IMG/VR virus record: IMGVR_UViG_3300036820_000631
Span: 1 to 41,059 of that record
Source of the DNA: a virus
Length of the DNA stretch: 41,059 bases
Direction: 5' to 3' (one strand)
Shown: positions 25,767 through 32,575 of the stretch, piece by piece
Position numbering within the stretch: position 1 is the stretch's first letter
How the letters are laid out: the number at the start of each line of letters is the position of its first letter
The notes under the pieces: model-generated
Databases searched by the model: none
What the model was told of the DNA's origin: nothing
The model's input: the letters and a program-made list of their open reading frames with translations, nothing else
Translations under genes and position numbers: made by a program

Positions 25767-25811
25767 TCGCAGCGGAGGAGACGAAGTTTTGGGGTCTGAG
25801 AGTGGCCTAGT

Positions 25812-26111
25812 TTATCCGGGAAGGTGGGTCACGATGAACCAAAGGATGGCGCCCACCAGGGAGAACAGCATCATGCCCCAGAAGACTCCGCCGATGATGG
25901 TGCCCATGCGAACCACAGGGAGCGGAGCCACCCGCACATCATTCAATGGGGCTGACGAGTCGGCGGATCCGTTCAGGGAGACGGGATCGCCGGAGCTCAC
26001 CGGGAGCGACGCTGGCACCGATCTTGCCGCGAACACCTTCCCGAGAGCCCATCCAATAATCCCCAGCCCCACGATCGTGACAAGCACTCCCATGATGGCC
26101 TGAGACGTCAT
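25812..26111 (-). CDS. Two-transmembrane-helix small protein coupled to the repressor
   Basis: A protein of 99 aa from the ATG at 26111, which overlaps the repressor stop as ATGA. Residues ~3-25 and ~70-95 are strong membrane helices (around VLVTIVGLGIIGWALG and FWGMMLFSLVGAILWFIV), with a Ser/Pro-rich loop of ~40 residues between. Because it is translationally coupled to the repressor it should be made in the lysogen. That makes a superinfection-exclusion or membrane immunity role more likely than a lytic holin. I do not recognise the family, so both remain open. Confidence 0.65.
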   Translation of the reverse strand: MTSQAIMGVLVTIVGLGIIGWALGKVFAARSVPASLPVSSGDPVSLNGSADSSAPLNDVRVAPLPVVRMGTIIGGVFWGMMLFSLVGAILWFIVTHLPG

Positions 26112-26923
26112 GCTCGCTTCCTCAGCTTTCTGGCGATCTCTGCGTTCCGCGGAAGCTCTTCCGGGGGCGCGGGTGTATCGACGATCCATTTTATGATGCG
26201 GCCGACGATGCTGCCTTCACCGCTGTGCCGCAGGACCTGCGCGCCTGCGCCCGCCTGAAGCGAATCCAGGAGATAGGTCGGACCGTCCTTGCGCAGCGTC
26301 ATAGGCTTGAGGCCGCCGTCGGAGCGGATCGCCACAACGCAGCCGACAAGCCGATCCGGGTCACGACGATTCACGTCGATTAGCCCGATCAGGTCGCCCT
26401 GGATAAAGAGCGAGCCCGGATTAGGAAAACGTGCCGCTTGAATGAATCCATGATCCGGCATCCACTCGGGCAGCAGGGGGAGCATCGCTTCAACATTGCC
26501 GGGGAGCACCGCTTCTCTCGTACCTACTTTCGAAGGAATCCTGATAAGCGGAATCGTAGGTACTGACGGCTGCGCAGGCAAGTCCTCAATAGTTCCTGCC
26601 CCGCTGTTACCTTTGGGGAGTGCCCGAGCGATCGTCGCGGTGGCAGCGTGGAGCATCTCGGGGAGCATCGGATCCCCCATAAAAAAAGCATCCGGGACGC
26701 CGGCTTTCTCAAGGAAGAAGAGCTTCATCGCCCCATCTGAAAGGCGCGCGAGGGCCACCATCATTTCGGGAAGTGGACGAGCACGACCAGCTTCCCACTT
26801 CGAGACCGACGATGGCACGGTGCCCAGTCGGGCCGCAAATTCCGTTTGATTAAGGCCGAGCTGCTCCCGCAGTTCGCGGATGCGTCGGCTTACCTGCGGG
26901 TCAGCTTTCTCTTTAGGGTGCAC
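26108..26923 (-). CDS. Phage repressor: XRE-type HTH with S24/LexA-like C-terminal domain
   Basis: A protein of 271 aa from a GTG at 26923, preceded by AAGGGA at good spacing. Upstream in-frame codons reaching 27199 overlap the opposite-strand regulator and are rejected. Residues ~10-58 are a classical XRE helix-turn-helix (around RELREQLGLNQTEFAARLG and SSVSKWEAG). The C-terminal ~110 residues have the β-rich S24/LexA-like fold: an FIQGDLIGLIDV strand, a VGCVVAI strand and an IVGRIIKWI end. The expected catalytic Ser-Met-x-P turn before the GD motif is not present (it reads NPGSLFIQGD), so self-cleavage is doubtful. It should bind the dyad at 26941-26972 and shut off the rightward early promoter. 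Confidence 0.82.
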   Translation of the reverse strand: MHPKEKADPQVSRRIRELREQLGLNQTEFAARLGTVPSSVSKWEAGRARPLPEMMVALARLSDGAMKLFFLEKAGVPDAFFMGDPMLPEMLHAATATIARALPKGNSGAGTIEDLPAQPSVPTIPLIRIPSKVGTREAVLPGNVEAMLPLLPEWMPDHGFIQAARFPNPGSLFIQGDLIGLIDVNRRDPDRLVGCVVAIRSDGGLKPMTLRKDGPTYLLDSLQAGAGAQVLRHSGEGSIVGRIIKWIVDTPAPPEELPRNAEIARKLRKRA

Positions 26924-26931
26924 GTTTTCCC

Positions 26932-26961
26932 TTGACACGGTTGTGAAATCAAGAATATTCT
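26932..26961 (+). promoter_or_regulatory. Rightward early promoter
   Basis: TTGACA (26932-26937) and TATTCT (26956-26961) with an 18-base spacer make a good σ70-type promoter reading toward the Ner-like gene. The expected start point is about 26968-26970, only a few bases before the ATG at 26972. It overlaps the repressor ribosome-binding site on the other strand and the operator dyad. Confidence 0.6.
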
Positions 26962-26972
26962 CGCTTTCACAA
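26941..26972. promoter_or_regulatory. Operator: 32-bp dyad between repressor and Ner-like gene
   Basis: The outer half-sites TTGTGAAA (26941-26948) and TTTCACAA (26965-26972) are perfect inverted repeats. At exactly the same centre (26956.5) sits a 10-bp palindrome AGAATATTCT (26952-26961). In total 28 of 32 positions are symmetric. The dyad covers the -10 and spacer of the rightward promoter, the classic place for a repressor or Ner/Cro-type operator. Confidence 0.75.
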
Positions 26973-27187
26973 TGCCGTTCATTACCACCCGTGATTTTAC
27001 GCAGATTCGGGCCGAACTCCAGAAGGCGGCCCGATACAGGGGCCTCTACACCCGAGTCGCAGGGCGTTTGGGGATCACGTCGCAGCATGTCAGGGAAGTC
27101 GCTCACGGGCGCAGGCAGTCGCGGCGCGTCGAGCAGGCGATCGAACAGGAGTTTCGAAAGATCGTCGGCAAGGAGCGTGTTGCGTGA
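26972..27187 (+). CDS. Ner/Cro-like small DNA-binding regulator
   Basis: A protein of 71 aa divergent from the repressor and first gene of the early operon, the position of ner in Mu. The centre is a helix-turn-helix (VAGRLGITSQHVREVAHGRR) flanked by basic helices. The C-terminal EQEFRKIVG segment is shared with the third gene of this operon, so the two are paralogues. No Shine-Dalgarno sequence precedes the ATG and the predicted transcript start is only a few bases upstream, which suggests a leaderless mRNA. It likely down-regulates the early and repressor promoters during lytic growth. It overlaps the next gene by GTGA. Confidence 0.7.
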   Translation: MPFITTRDFTQIRAELQKAARYRGLYTRVAGRLGITSQHVREVAHGRRQSRRVEQAIEQEFRKIVGKERVA

Positions 27188-27669
27188 GGCGTAGTTCATC
27201 GCAGGCCCAACCTAGCCCCGGAGTACAAGGGTCGCCAATAGGAAAACCGTCACAAAATTTTCCCCGTCAGCAGCCGCTTTCGTTCGAGCCCGGAGACGAA
27301 AGCCTGAACGACGATGCGCTTGTCCGGGCGACGATCTCCGCCAGCATCAGGGCCTGTAGCCTGAGCCGCGTTCAGATCGCGGACGCCATGACGCAGCTCC
27401 TTGGCGTCCGCGTTACTACCAAAATGCTGAACAACTACAGCAGTGAGGCGATGCAGCCCTATCGCTTCCCGGCAGCGTGGGATCGCGCATTTTGCCGCGT
27501 CACCTCCGAAAACAAGCTGCTGACCTGCCGCGCAGAGCGAGCGGGGTTCTTCGTGATATCCGCAGAAGAGCAGGACATCCTCGAACTCGGCCGGCAGTAC
27601 CTGATTCGCAAGCGCGCGGACGAGCAGGCCCAGCTCCTCGAAAAACGGCTGGAGGGAGCTGATCTGTGA
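27184..27669 (+). CDS. Early regulatory-like protein, unrecognised
   Basis: A protein of 161 aa with a GTG start overlapping the Ner-like stop (GTGA) and AAGGAG eight bases upstream. The N-terminal ~40 residues are disordered (Ser/Pro/Gln-rich). Residues ~50-85 predict a helix-turn-helix-like region (LSRVQIADAMTQLLGV, then TTKMLNNYSSE). The C-terminal helix is charged (EQAQLLEKRL). The presence between two Ner-like paralogues and before the transposase suggests a role in early control or target choice. I do not recognise a named family. Confidence 0.6.
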   Translation: MRRSSSQAQPSPGVQGSPIGKPSQNFPRQQPLSFEPGDESLNDDALVRATISASIRACSLSRVQIADAMTQLLGVRVTTKMLNNYSSEAMQPYRFPAAWDRAFCRVTSENKLLTCRAERAGFFVISAEEQDILELGRQYLIRKRADEQAQLLEKRLEGADL

Positions 27670-27902
27670 ATATCCCCGCGCTCTTTTCTTTCCTCCGCCG
27701 GCCGGCACCGGTGATCGACTGCCGCTCCACTCTCCAGCTAATGAATCGCCTCTATGGAATTTACTCCGTGGTCGGCCGGGAGCTGGGCGTCACTTCACAC
27801 CACGTCAAACAGGTCGCTCTCGGAAGACGAAAATCGGCTGAGGTGATGGCTGCGGTCGAGCGTGAATTCCGTCGGATCGTCGACGCGGAGGCCGCCGATT
27901 GA
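27666..27902 (+). CDS. Ner-like regulator paralogue
   Basis: A protein of 78 aa starting with GTG in a GTGA overlap, with GGAGGGA eight bases upstream. The C-terminal ~45 residues match the first early gene closely: LGVTSHHVKQVALGRRKS against LGITSQHVREVAHGRRQS, followed by EREFRRIV against EQEFRKIV. The N-terminal ~25 residues differ. This looks like a tandem gene duplication with one gene in between. It could bind a related operator or form heterodimers with the first copy. It overlaps the transposase start by TTGA. Confidence 0.65.
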   Translation: MNIPALFSFLRRPAPVIDCRSTLQLMNRLYGIYSVVGRELGVTSHHVKQVALGRRKSAEVMAAVEREFRRIVDAEAAD

Positions 27903-29752
27903 GCGCGGCCCGCAATCTGGTTCCCTTTAAGCTCCCCGGCGAACAGGGGGTTCTATCCCTTCCTCCTATCGCCGGGGTTTCCGGGGCGAATGACGCTCCG
28001 GACGTTCCTGTGCGCGCGCTGCTCGTCAACTCCGCGGATGAGCAGTGCGCCCTTGAACGCCTGGCAATCCTCCGTCCCCTCCTCGATTTTGAGGACGATC
28101 CGGCCCTCTTCGCCCAATCCAAGAATCAGATCGTCGCCACGCTGTGCACGAAAAACCGACTCTGCCGCCGGACTATTTTCGACTGGCAGCGCCGGTACCG
28201 TGAAGGCGGCCTGGCCGCTCTTGCCGATCGCCAGCGTGCGGACAAGGGCAAGTCCCGGTGGTTCGGCGCCAACCAGCAGGCAGCATGGGTCGCGGCATAT
28301 CTCCACCTTGAATGCCGGCAGAGCTACCGCGCGGTGCACGAGGCGCTGGTCGAGAACCGCGAGCTGCTGGAGCTGGCCGACCTTCCTCACTACGACACGG
28401 TGCGCTCCTGGCTCGGCTCGATGCCACGTTGCCTGCGCGCTTACGCACTGAAGGGCCGCCGCGTTTACCAGGAGCGCATGGCGCCCTATGTGAGCCGCGG
28501 CTACGCCGATGTCGCCAGCAATCAGATCTGGGTTTCCGACCACGCCATCCACGACGTGGAAGTGATGAACGACTGCTTTCCGGAAGCCGAGTGGGGCGCT
28601 CCGCTACGCCTGCGGTTCACCTGCCTGCTCGACTTCCGCAGCCGCTACGTGGTGGGCAGCAGCTGGTGCTGGGAAGGCAGCTCGCACTCGATCGCGACGG
28701 CCCTGCGCCGCGCCATCGGCGTCCACGGCGCCTGCCAGCACTTCTACTGCGACAACGGTAAGGACTACCTCAGGGTGGCGAAGGGCGCCGTTCCCGCGTA
28801 TCTGATCGATCCGGAAGAGGTCCGCGGCTGGCACGAGCGCGAGCTGGCCCAGATCGAGCGCGTGGGCGTGCTGGCGCGGCTCGGGATCCGCGTGACGCAT
28901 TGCATCGTGCGCCATCCGCAGTCGAAACACGTCGAGCGCTTCTTCCGCACGATGCACGAGCAGTTCGACCGCCGCTGGCATCAGCACTACACCGGAGGCG
29001 CTCCGCACCTGCGCCCCGACGCCACCGCGGCCGCCATGATGCTGCACCGCAGTCTGCTGAAGCATGGCCGCGCCGCCAGCTCCACGCACCCGCCGGCTTC
29101 GGCCTTCATTGCGCTGTGCATGGAGTGGATCGAGGAGTATAACCACCGGCCGCACAGCGGCCGCGGCATGGACGGGCGTACGCCGGCCGACGTTTTCGCG
29201 GAGCGGTCGATCGAGGAGCGCAGCGCGGACCCCAACGCGCTGGCGCTCCTGCTCGAAGAGCACACGCGGCGCAGGGTGCGCGAATGCTCGGTGGAACTGG
29301 AGAAGCGGCGCTTCACATTCTTCGACGATGCCTCCCGCGACACCCTGCACCAGCTCAACGACACCAGCGTGGTGGTGGCCTACGACGCGAACGATCTCGA
29401 CTCCGTCGCCATCCTTGACGACGCCGGCCACTTCCTCACCTGGGCTAAGCCGGAGAGCTACCTGCGCATGGATCCGGCCGATCCCGAGACGCAGCGGCAG
29501 ATCGCGCAGTCGATGGCGGATCGCCGCCATCTCGAAAAGCAGACACGGAACGCGCTGGCTCTGATCAGCCGCACGGCGCGGGCCATCGGAGCGAAGACTC
29601 CGGTCGAGGCGATGGCCGATCGCGCCTCACTCGTCCCGGTCATCGAATCAGCCCTTACCCACCGTTCCCCAAAACTAAAACCCGCGAGCGATGCGCAGGC
29701 GCCGGCGAGCGCCGCGGACATCGCCGCCAGCGTACTGGAGGCCCTGAAGTGA
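27899..29752 (+). CDS. Mu-type DDE transposase (MuA-like)
   Basis: A protein of 617 aa beginning with TTG in a TTGA overlap and GGAGG seven bases upstream. N-terminal helices around residues 80-100 (NRLCRRTIFDWQRRY) form the DNA-binding HTH region. The RNase H-like core shows the catalytic triad Asp ~214 (WVSDHAIHD), Asp ~285 (FYCDNGKDY) and Glu ~346 (SKHVERFFR), with 71- and 61-residue spacings. The segment around EYNHRPHSGRGMDGRTPADVF is the usual MuA-like region after the core, and a β-barrel domain follows. The helical C-terminus is Ala-rich and is expected to contact the ATPase encoded next. It cuts and joins the phage ends for replicative transposition. It is slightly shorter than MuA (663 aa). 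No disruption is seen. Confidence 0.92.
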   Translation: MSAARNLVPFKLPGEQGVLSLPPIAGVSGANDAPDVPVRALLVNSADEQCALERLAILRPLLDFEDDPALFAQSKNQIVATLCTKNRLCRRTIFDWQRRYREGGLAALADRQRADKGKSRWFGANQQAAWVAAYLHLECRQSYRAVHEALVENRELLELADLPHYDTVRSWLGSMPRCLRAYALKGRRVYQERMAPYVSRGYADVASNQIWVSDHAIHDVEVMNDCFPEAEWGAPLRLRFTCLLDFRSRYVVGSSWCWEGSSHSIATALRRAIGVHGACQHFYCDNGKDYLRVAKGAVPAYLIDPEEVRGWHERELAQIERVGVLARLGIRVTHCIVRHPQSKHVERFFRTMHEQFDRRWHQHYTGGAPHLRPDATAAAMMLHRSLLKHGRAASSTHPPASAFIALCMEWIEEYNHRPHSGRGMDGRTPADVFAERSIEERSADPNALALLLEEHTRRRVRECSVELEKRRFTFFDDASRDTLHQLNDTSVVVAYDANDLDSVAILDDAGHFLTWAKPESYLRMDPADPETQRQIAQSMADRRHLEKQTRNALALISRTARAIGAKTPVEAMADRASLVPVIESALTHRSPKLKPASDAQAPASAADIAASVLEALK

Positions 29753-30774
29753 CCACCGTGAAGAGGCCGAGCAGGACAGAGCAGATCCCGGTGCGCATCG
29801 CCGCGCTGGCCCCTACTGCTAAAGAGCGCAGGGAGACCATCGCCGAGGTGCGGGACTATCTCGCGCGCACCGGTCTTCAGACTGCCGATTTTGCCCGCCA
29901 TATCAACTACGCCACGTCCACCATGGGGCTGTTCCTCGCCGACAAATATCACGAGGTCGGCGGCGACGACAGCAACATTCGGCGGGCGGTGCGGGATTTC
30001 ATGGCCGCCCATCCGATCGAAGCGCCCACGCGCGTGGCCGGCGACCTTTACGACACGGAGAATACCCGGCGCATCCGCGAGACCTTCCAAAAGCTGTTGC
30101 CGCGGCCGGTGGCCTACGTGATCTACGCTCCACCCGGATCGCAGAAGACCTTCGCTCTCGAAAACGAGCTGGCCCGCTTCAACCGCGAGGAGATCGGGAA
30201 AAACGGCCATGGACGCCGCGCGTACTACGTTTACGCGCGCCAGAACCTCAAGCCGCGCGATCTGATGCGCCGCATCTGCATCGCCTGCGGAGTGCCTGCC
30301 AGCAGCGAGATCGACCGCATGCTCGCCAACCTGCGCTTTCAGTTCCGCTCGCGCCGCGTGCTGCTGATCGTCGACGAAGCCCAGCATCTCGAAATCGAAA
30401 GCCTTGAGACGCTGCGCGAACTGCTCGACCAGCCTCCGCACATAAGCCTGCTGTTCGCCGGCTCCCACGATCTCAAGGAGAAGTTCGATCGCTTCTCCGC
30501 CACGCTCGAACAGTGGAACTCGCGCATCATCGCCAAGGTTCGCCTGCCGGGCCTGCAGCGCGAAGAGGCCGAGGGCATCATCCAGCGCGAGATCGGCGAC
30601 CTGCTGGCAAAGCTGCCAGCGCCGCGCGCCCAGAAAGTCGTCGAGTCAATCATTGCCCAGTCGACCACCCGCGACGCGTTCGAGAAGGGACGCACCTACA
30701 TCAACGTCCGCACGCTCACCAACGCGCTGTGGCAGACCCGCGCGGCCGCAAACGAGAAAGAGGCAGTCGCATGA
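29749..30774 (+). CDS. MuB-like AAA+ transposition ATPase
   Basis: A protein of 341 aa with a GTG start overlapping the transposase stop (GTGA). The N-terminal ~90 residues contain a helix-turn-helix (TADFARHINYATSTMGLFLA), as in MuB. The AAA+ core has a Walker A variant (APPGSQKT, residues ~127-134) and a Walker B (LLIVDEAQHL, ~205-214). A sensor-type Ser-His pair (FAGSHD) and an arginine-containing C-terminal part follow. MuB-type proteins form filaments on target DNA, deliver it to the transposase and provide target immunity. The C-terminus (EKEAVA) lies in a 22-bp direct repeat shared with the next gene. Confidence 0.9.
   Translation: MTTVKRPSRTEQIPVRIAALAPTAKERRETIAEVRDYLARTGLQTADFARHINYATSTMGLFLADKYHEVGGDDSNIRRAVRDFMAAHPIEAPTRVAGDLYDTENTRRIRETFQKLLPRPVAYVIYAPPGSQKTFALENELARFNREEIGKNGHGRRAYYVYARQNLKPRDLMRRICIACGVPASSEIDRMLANLRFQFRSRRVLLIVDEAQHLEIESLETLRELLDQPPHISLLFAGSHDLKEKFDRFSATLEQWNSRIIAKVRLPGLQREEAEGIIQREIGDLLAKLPAPRAQKVVESIIAQSTTRDAFEKGRTYINVRTLTNALWQTRAAANEKEAVA
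30753..30774 (+). repeat. 22-bp direct repeat, left copy
   Basis: This sequence, beginning CGAGAAAGAGG and ending GCATGA, is repeated exactly at 31013-31034, 260 bases away. It encodes the last residues of the ATPase plus the ATGA stop/start junction. Confidence 0.85.
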
Positions 30775-31034
30775 GACATCATCGCAGCTTCACGCCGCGC
30801 GGCTTCGAAGACTTTGCCGACTTAATCGACACTCACGGTCAGCAGATCGTCGTGCGTGAATCGAGCTCGCTCGCCCCCCGAGTTTGGATATTTGTCCACT
30901 CGAAGGAACTCGATCCGCATCTCCTGGTCAACGGCGCTCACCTCGATCCAGATCAGGCTCTCGTGGTTGCGGCGGCTCTCGTTGAGTTCGCCAGTCGACA
31001 CACACCCCGTACCGAGAAAGAGGCAGTCGCATGA
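30771..31034 (+). CDS. Small early protein bracketed by direct repeats
   Basis: A protein of 87 aa from the ATG at 30771 in an ATGA overlap with the ATPase gene. The sequence is mixed α/β with a central β-strand pair (PRVWIFVHSKELDPHLLV) and a helix (DPDQALVVAAALVEFA). The last residues (EKEAVA) are the same as those of the preceding ATPase because of the 22-bp repeat at both gene ends. The function is unknown. The repeat suggests the gene was inserted, or could be excised, by recombination at these sites without breaking the stop/start coupling of the neighbours. Confidence 0.65.
   Translation: MRHHRSFTPRGFEDFADLIDTHGQQIVVRESSSLAPRVWIFVHSKELDPHLLVNGAHLDPDQALVVAAALVEFASRHTPRTEKEAVA
31013..31034 (+). 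repeat. 22-bp direct repeat, right copy
   Basis: An exact copy of 30753-30774, at the end of the bracketed gene and including the ATGA junction to the next gene. Confidence 0.85.
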
Positions 31035-31480
31035 AAACCCAATTTTCCGCCTGCTCCATGATGCCGCTGATGGACGCGGCGTGTCCTTTCGGCGACGGAC
31101 ACAGCGAGCACTGCTGCGAGAAGGTCGTCGATCACCAGGGCCATCATCGCTGCGCATGCGGCTACGCGTGGACCGAGCGGAGGCCCGGCACGGTGGTCAT
31201 GGTCGAGAACCCTCTGGCGCCCAGCCGCGGATCCGTCATCCGCCGGCAGGTCGCGCGCTGCGCCGTGCTGGCGCTCTGCCTGACGGGCTTCGGAGCATGG
31301 TTCGCCGGCCGCGGCGAGCTCGCGCGCCAGCGCCAGGTGTCGGCCGCGCTGCACCGCGCCCTGCTCAGCTTCGGCCTGGATTGCCGCTACCAGCCCCGCG
31401 ACGGCTCGCTGGAGTGTGTTTGTGCCTCGCCCGATTGTCAGGTCCCCCGAAGTTCCACCTCAACGCAGGAGGATCAATGA
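31031..31480 (+). CDS. Membrane protein with N-terminal Cys/His cluster
   Basis: A protein of 149 aa with an ATGA junction on both sides. The N-terminal ~50 residues are rich in Cys and His (EHCCEKVVDHQGHHRCACGY), consistent with a small metal-binding domain. Residues ~77-93 are hydrophobic (CAVLALCLTGFGAWFAG) and form one membrane helix. The C-terminal domain has four more cysteines (DCRY, ECVCASPDC). Topology would leave the two Cys-rich parts on opposite sides of the membrane. I do not recognise the family. Confidence 0.6.
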   Translation: MKTQFSACSMMPLMDAACPFGDGHSEHCCEKVVDHQGHHRCACGYAWTERRPGTVVMVENPLAPSRGSVIRRQVARCAVLALCLTGFGAWFAGRGELARQRQVSAALHRALLSFGLDCRYQPRDGSLECVCASPDCQVPRSSTSTQEDQ

Positions 31481-31776
31481 ATACCGGCCCTTGTGGTTAC
31501 CCGCCTGGATCGAAATGGCGGCCGAAATTCCGCCCCGTATCGGAGTCGCGCTTCGGGCCTTTTCCGCTGCGCGAAGTCATCACCTTTCCCAACGGCCGGA
31601 GGCGTTTCCGTCCGCGCTTCCGCCGCAACCGCCCGATCTGGGGCGCGGCGCTTCGCCACGGAGGCTTTCCGGCGATCGCTTGCGCGTTCGCGGGCGCCCT
31701 GCTCTTTCTGTGGTTCCTGATCGCGATCGTCGCGCCTTTCTTCGACGGCCAGGTGGCCGCGGCGCTGGGGAGATAA
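31477..31776 (+). CDS. Basic small membrane protein
   Basis: A protein of 99 aa from the ATG at 31477, overlapping the previous gene by ATGA. The N-terminal ~60 residues are Arg/Pro/Phe-rich and strongly basic (FPNGRRRFRPRFRRNRP), followed by one membrane helix (FAGALLFLWFLIAIVAPFF). The positive-inside rule places the basic part in the cytoplasm. It could be a small inhibitor acting at the membrane (kil-like), but there is no sequence proof. Confidence 0.6.
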   Translation: MNTGPCGYPPGSKWRPKFRPVSESRFGPFPLREVITFPNGRRRFRPRFRRNRPIWGAALRHGGFPAIACAFAGALLFLWFLIAIVAPFFDGQVAAALGR

Positions 31777-31778
31777 CC

Positions 31779-32045
31779 ATGGCCATCGGGGAGCCGGAAG
31801 TGACGTGCGACGTGTGCGGGCGCTCGAAGCCCGAGGCGGAGACATGGAGCGTCGCCGTGCTGGACGCATGGATTGCATCCGCCTGGATCACCTTCGCAGC
31901 ATCGCGTGACAGCTGGCGCGACGCTTCCGGCCAGTTGCCCAATCATCTGCGCTTTTTCGATCTCTGCGGCGAGGGCTGCGAGATCACCGCCCACACGCGC
32001 TGGCATGCCGGCGCCTTCCCGGAAGTGAAGGAGACCGGTATATGA
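31779..32045 (+). CDS. Small protein with CxxC-type N-terminus
   Basis: A protein of 88 aa whose ATG is preceded by GGGGAG at six bases and which overlaps the next gene by ATGA. It carries a CDVCGRSKPEAETW segment near the N-terminus and a CGEGC pair near residue 68, which may together bind one zinc ion. The rest is helical with conserved-looking Trp residues. The function is not known. Confidence 0.6.
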   Translation: MAIGEPEVTCDVCGRSKPEAETWSVAVLDAWIASAWITFAASRDSWRDASGQLPNHLRFFDLCGEGCEITAHTRWHAGAFPEVKETGI

Positions 32046-32575
32046 ACCTGCAGCTGATCGCACCGTTGCCCACGACCGTCGACGCGCTCTGCCTTCTTCT
32101 GAATGAGAAGAAGGCGGCGGCTGAGGCGGCCGGCGAGGATCTCGCCAAAGCGAAGTCCGCTCTCATCGATCAGGTGCAACGCTTCGGCTACCTGCCCGCC
32201 GGCGCCGAGAAATCGATGCGCCTCGATGGCAACGAGTTCGTCGCCACCGTCACCGTGGGCAGCACGGTCGAGATCGTCGACCGGCGCGTGATCGAGCTGC
32301 AGCTCGCGCTCAGCAAGGCGAAGAAGCCGCGGATTTTCCCTCAGCTCTTCGAGCGCCGCGTGAAGTACTCGCTCTCGAAAGGAGCTTCGGAGCTGCTGCA
32401 GTCCTCGATCGCGAAGCTGTCCGATCCGGTGCAGAAGCGCCTCACCCAGCTTTTCTCGCTGTGCTTCGACGTCAACAGTAAATCTCCTTCCCTCAGCATC
32501 GAGTCCTCTTCCATGGTCAAGGCCAGGGAAGCGAAAGCCGCGAAGAAGGCGGCGAAGAAAGGAACCGCGCGGTGA
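32042..32575 (+). CDS. Early protein with N-terminal coiled coil (Gam-position)
   Basis: A protein of 177 aa. Residues ~10-48 form a charged helix, then comes a β-hairpin (EFVATVTVGSTVEIVDRR) and a second helical region. The C-terminus is very basic (KAREAKAAKKAAKKGTAR), as for nucleic-acid binding. In Mu-like phages the DNA-end-binding Gam protein lies in the early region behind the transposition genes and also consists of a coiled coil with a short β-part. I cannot confirm homology, so the Gam idea rests on position and shape only. Confidence 0.55.
   Translation: MNLQLIAPLPTTVDALCLLLNEKKAAAEAAGEDLAKAKSALIDQVQRFGYLPAGAEKSMRLDGNEFVATVTVGSTVEIVDRRVIELQLALSKAKKPRIFPQLFERRVKYSLSKGASELLQSSIAKLSDPVQKRLTQLFSLCFDVNSKSPSLSIESSSMVKAREAKAAKKAAKKGTAR

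Noticed and set aside
26924-27199. N-terminal extension of the repressor to 27199
   Set aside because: It would overlap the divergent Ner-like gene, promoter and operator, and has no ribosome-binding site. The GTG at 26923 has AAGGGA.
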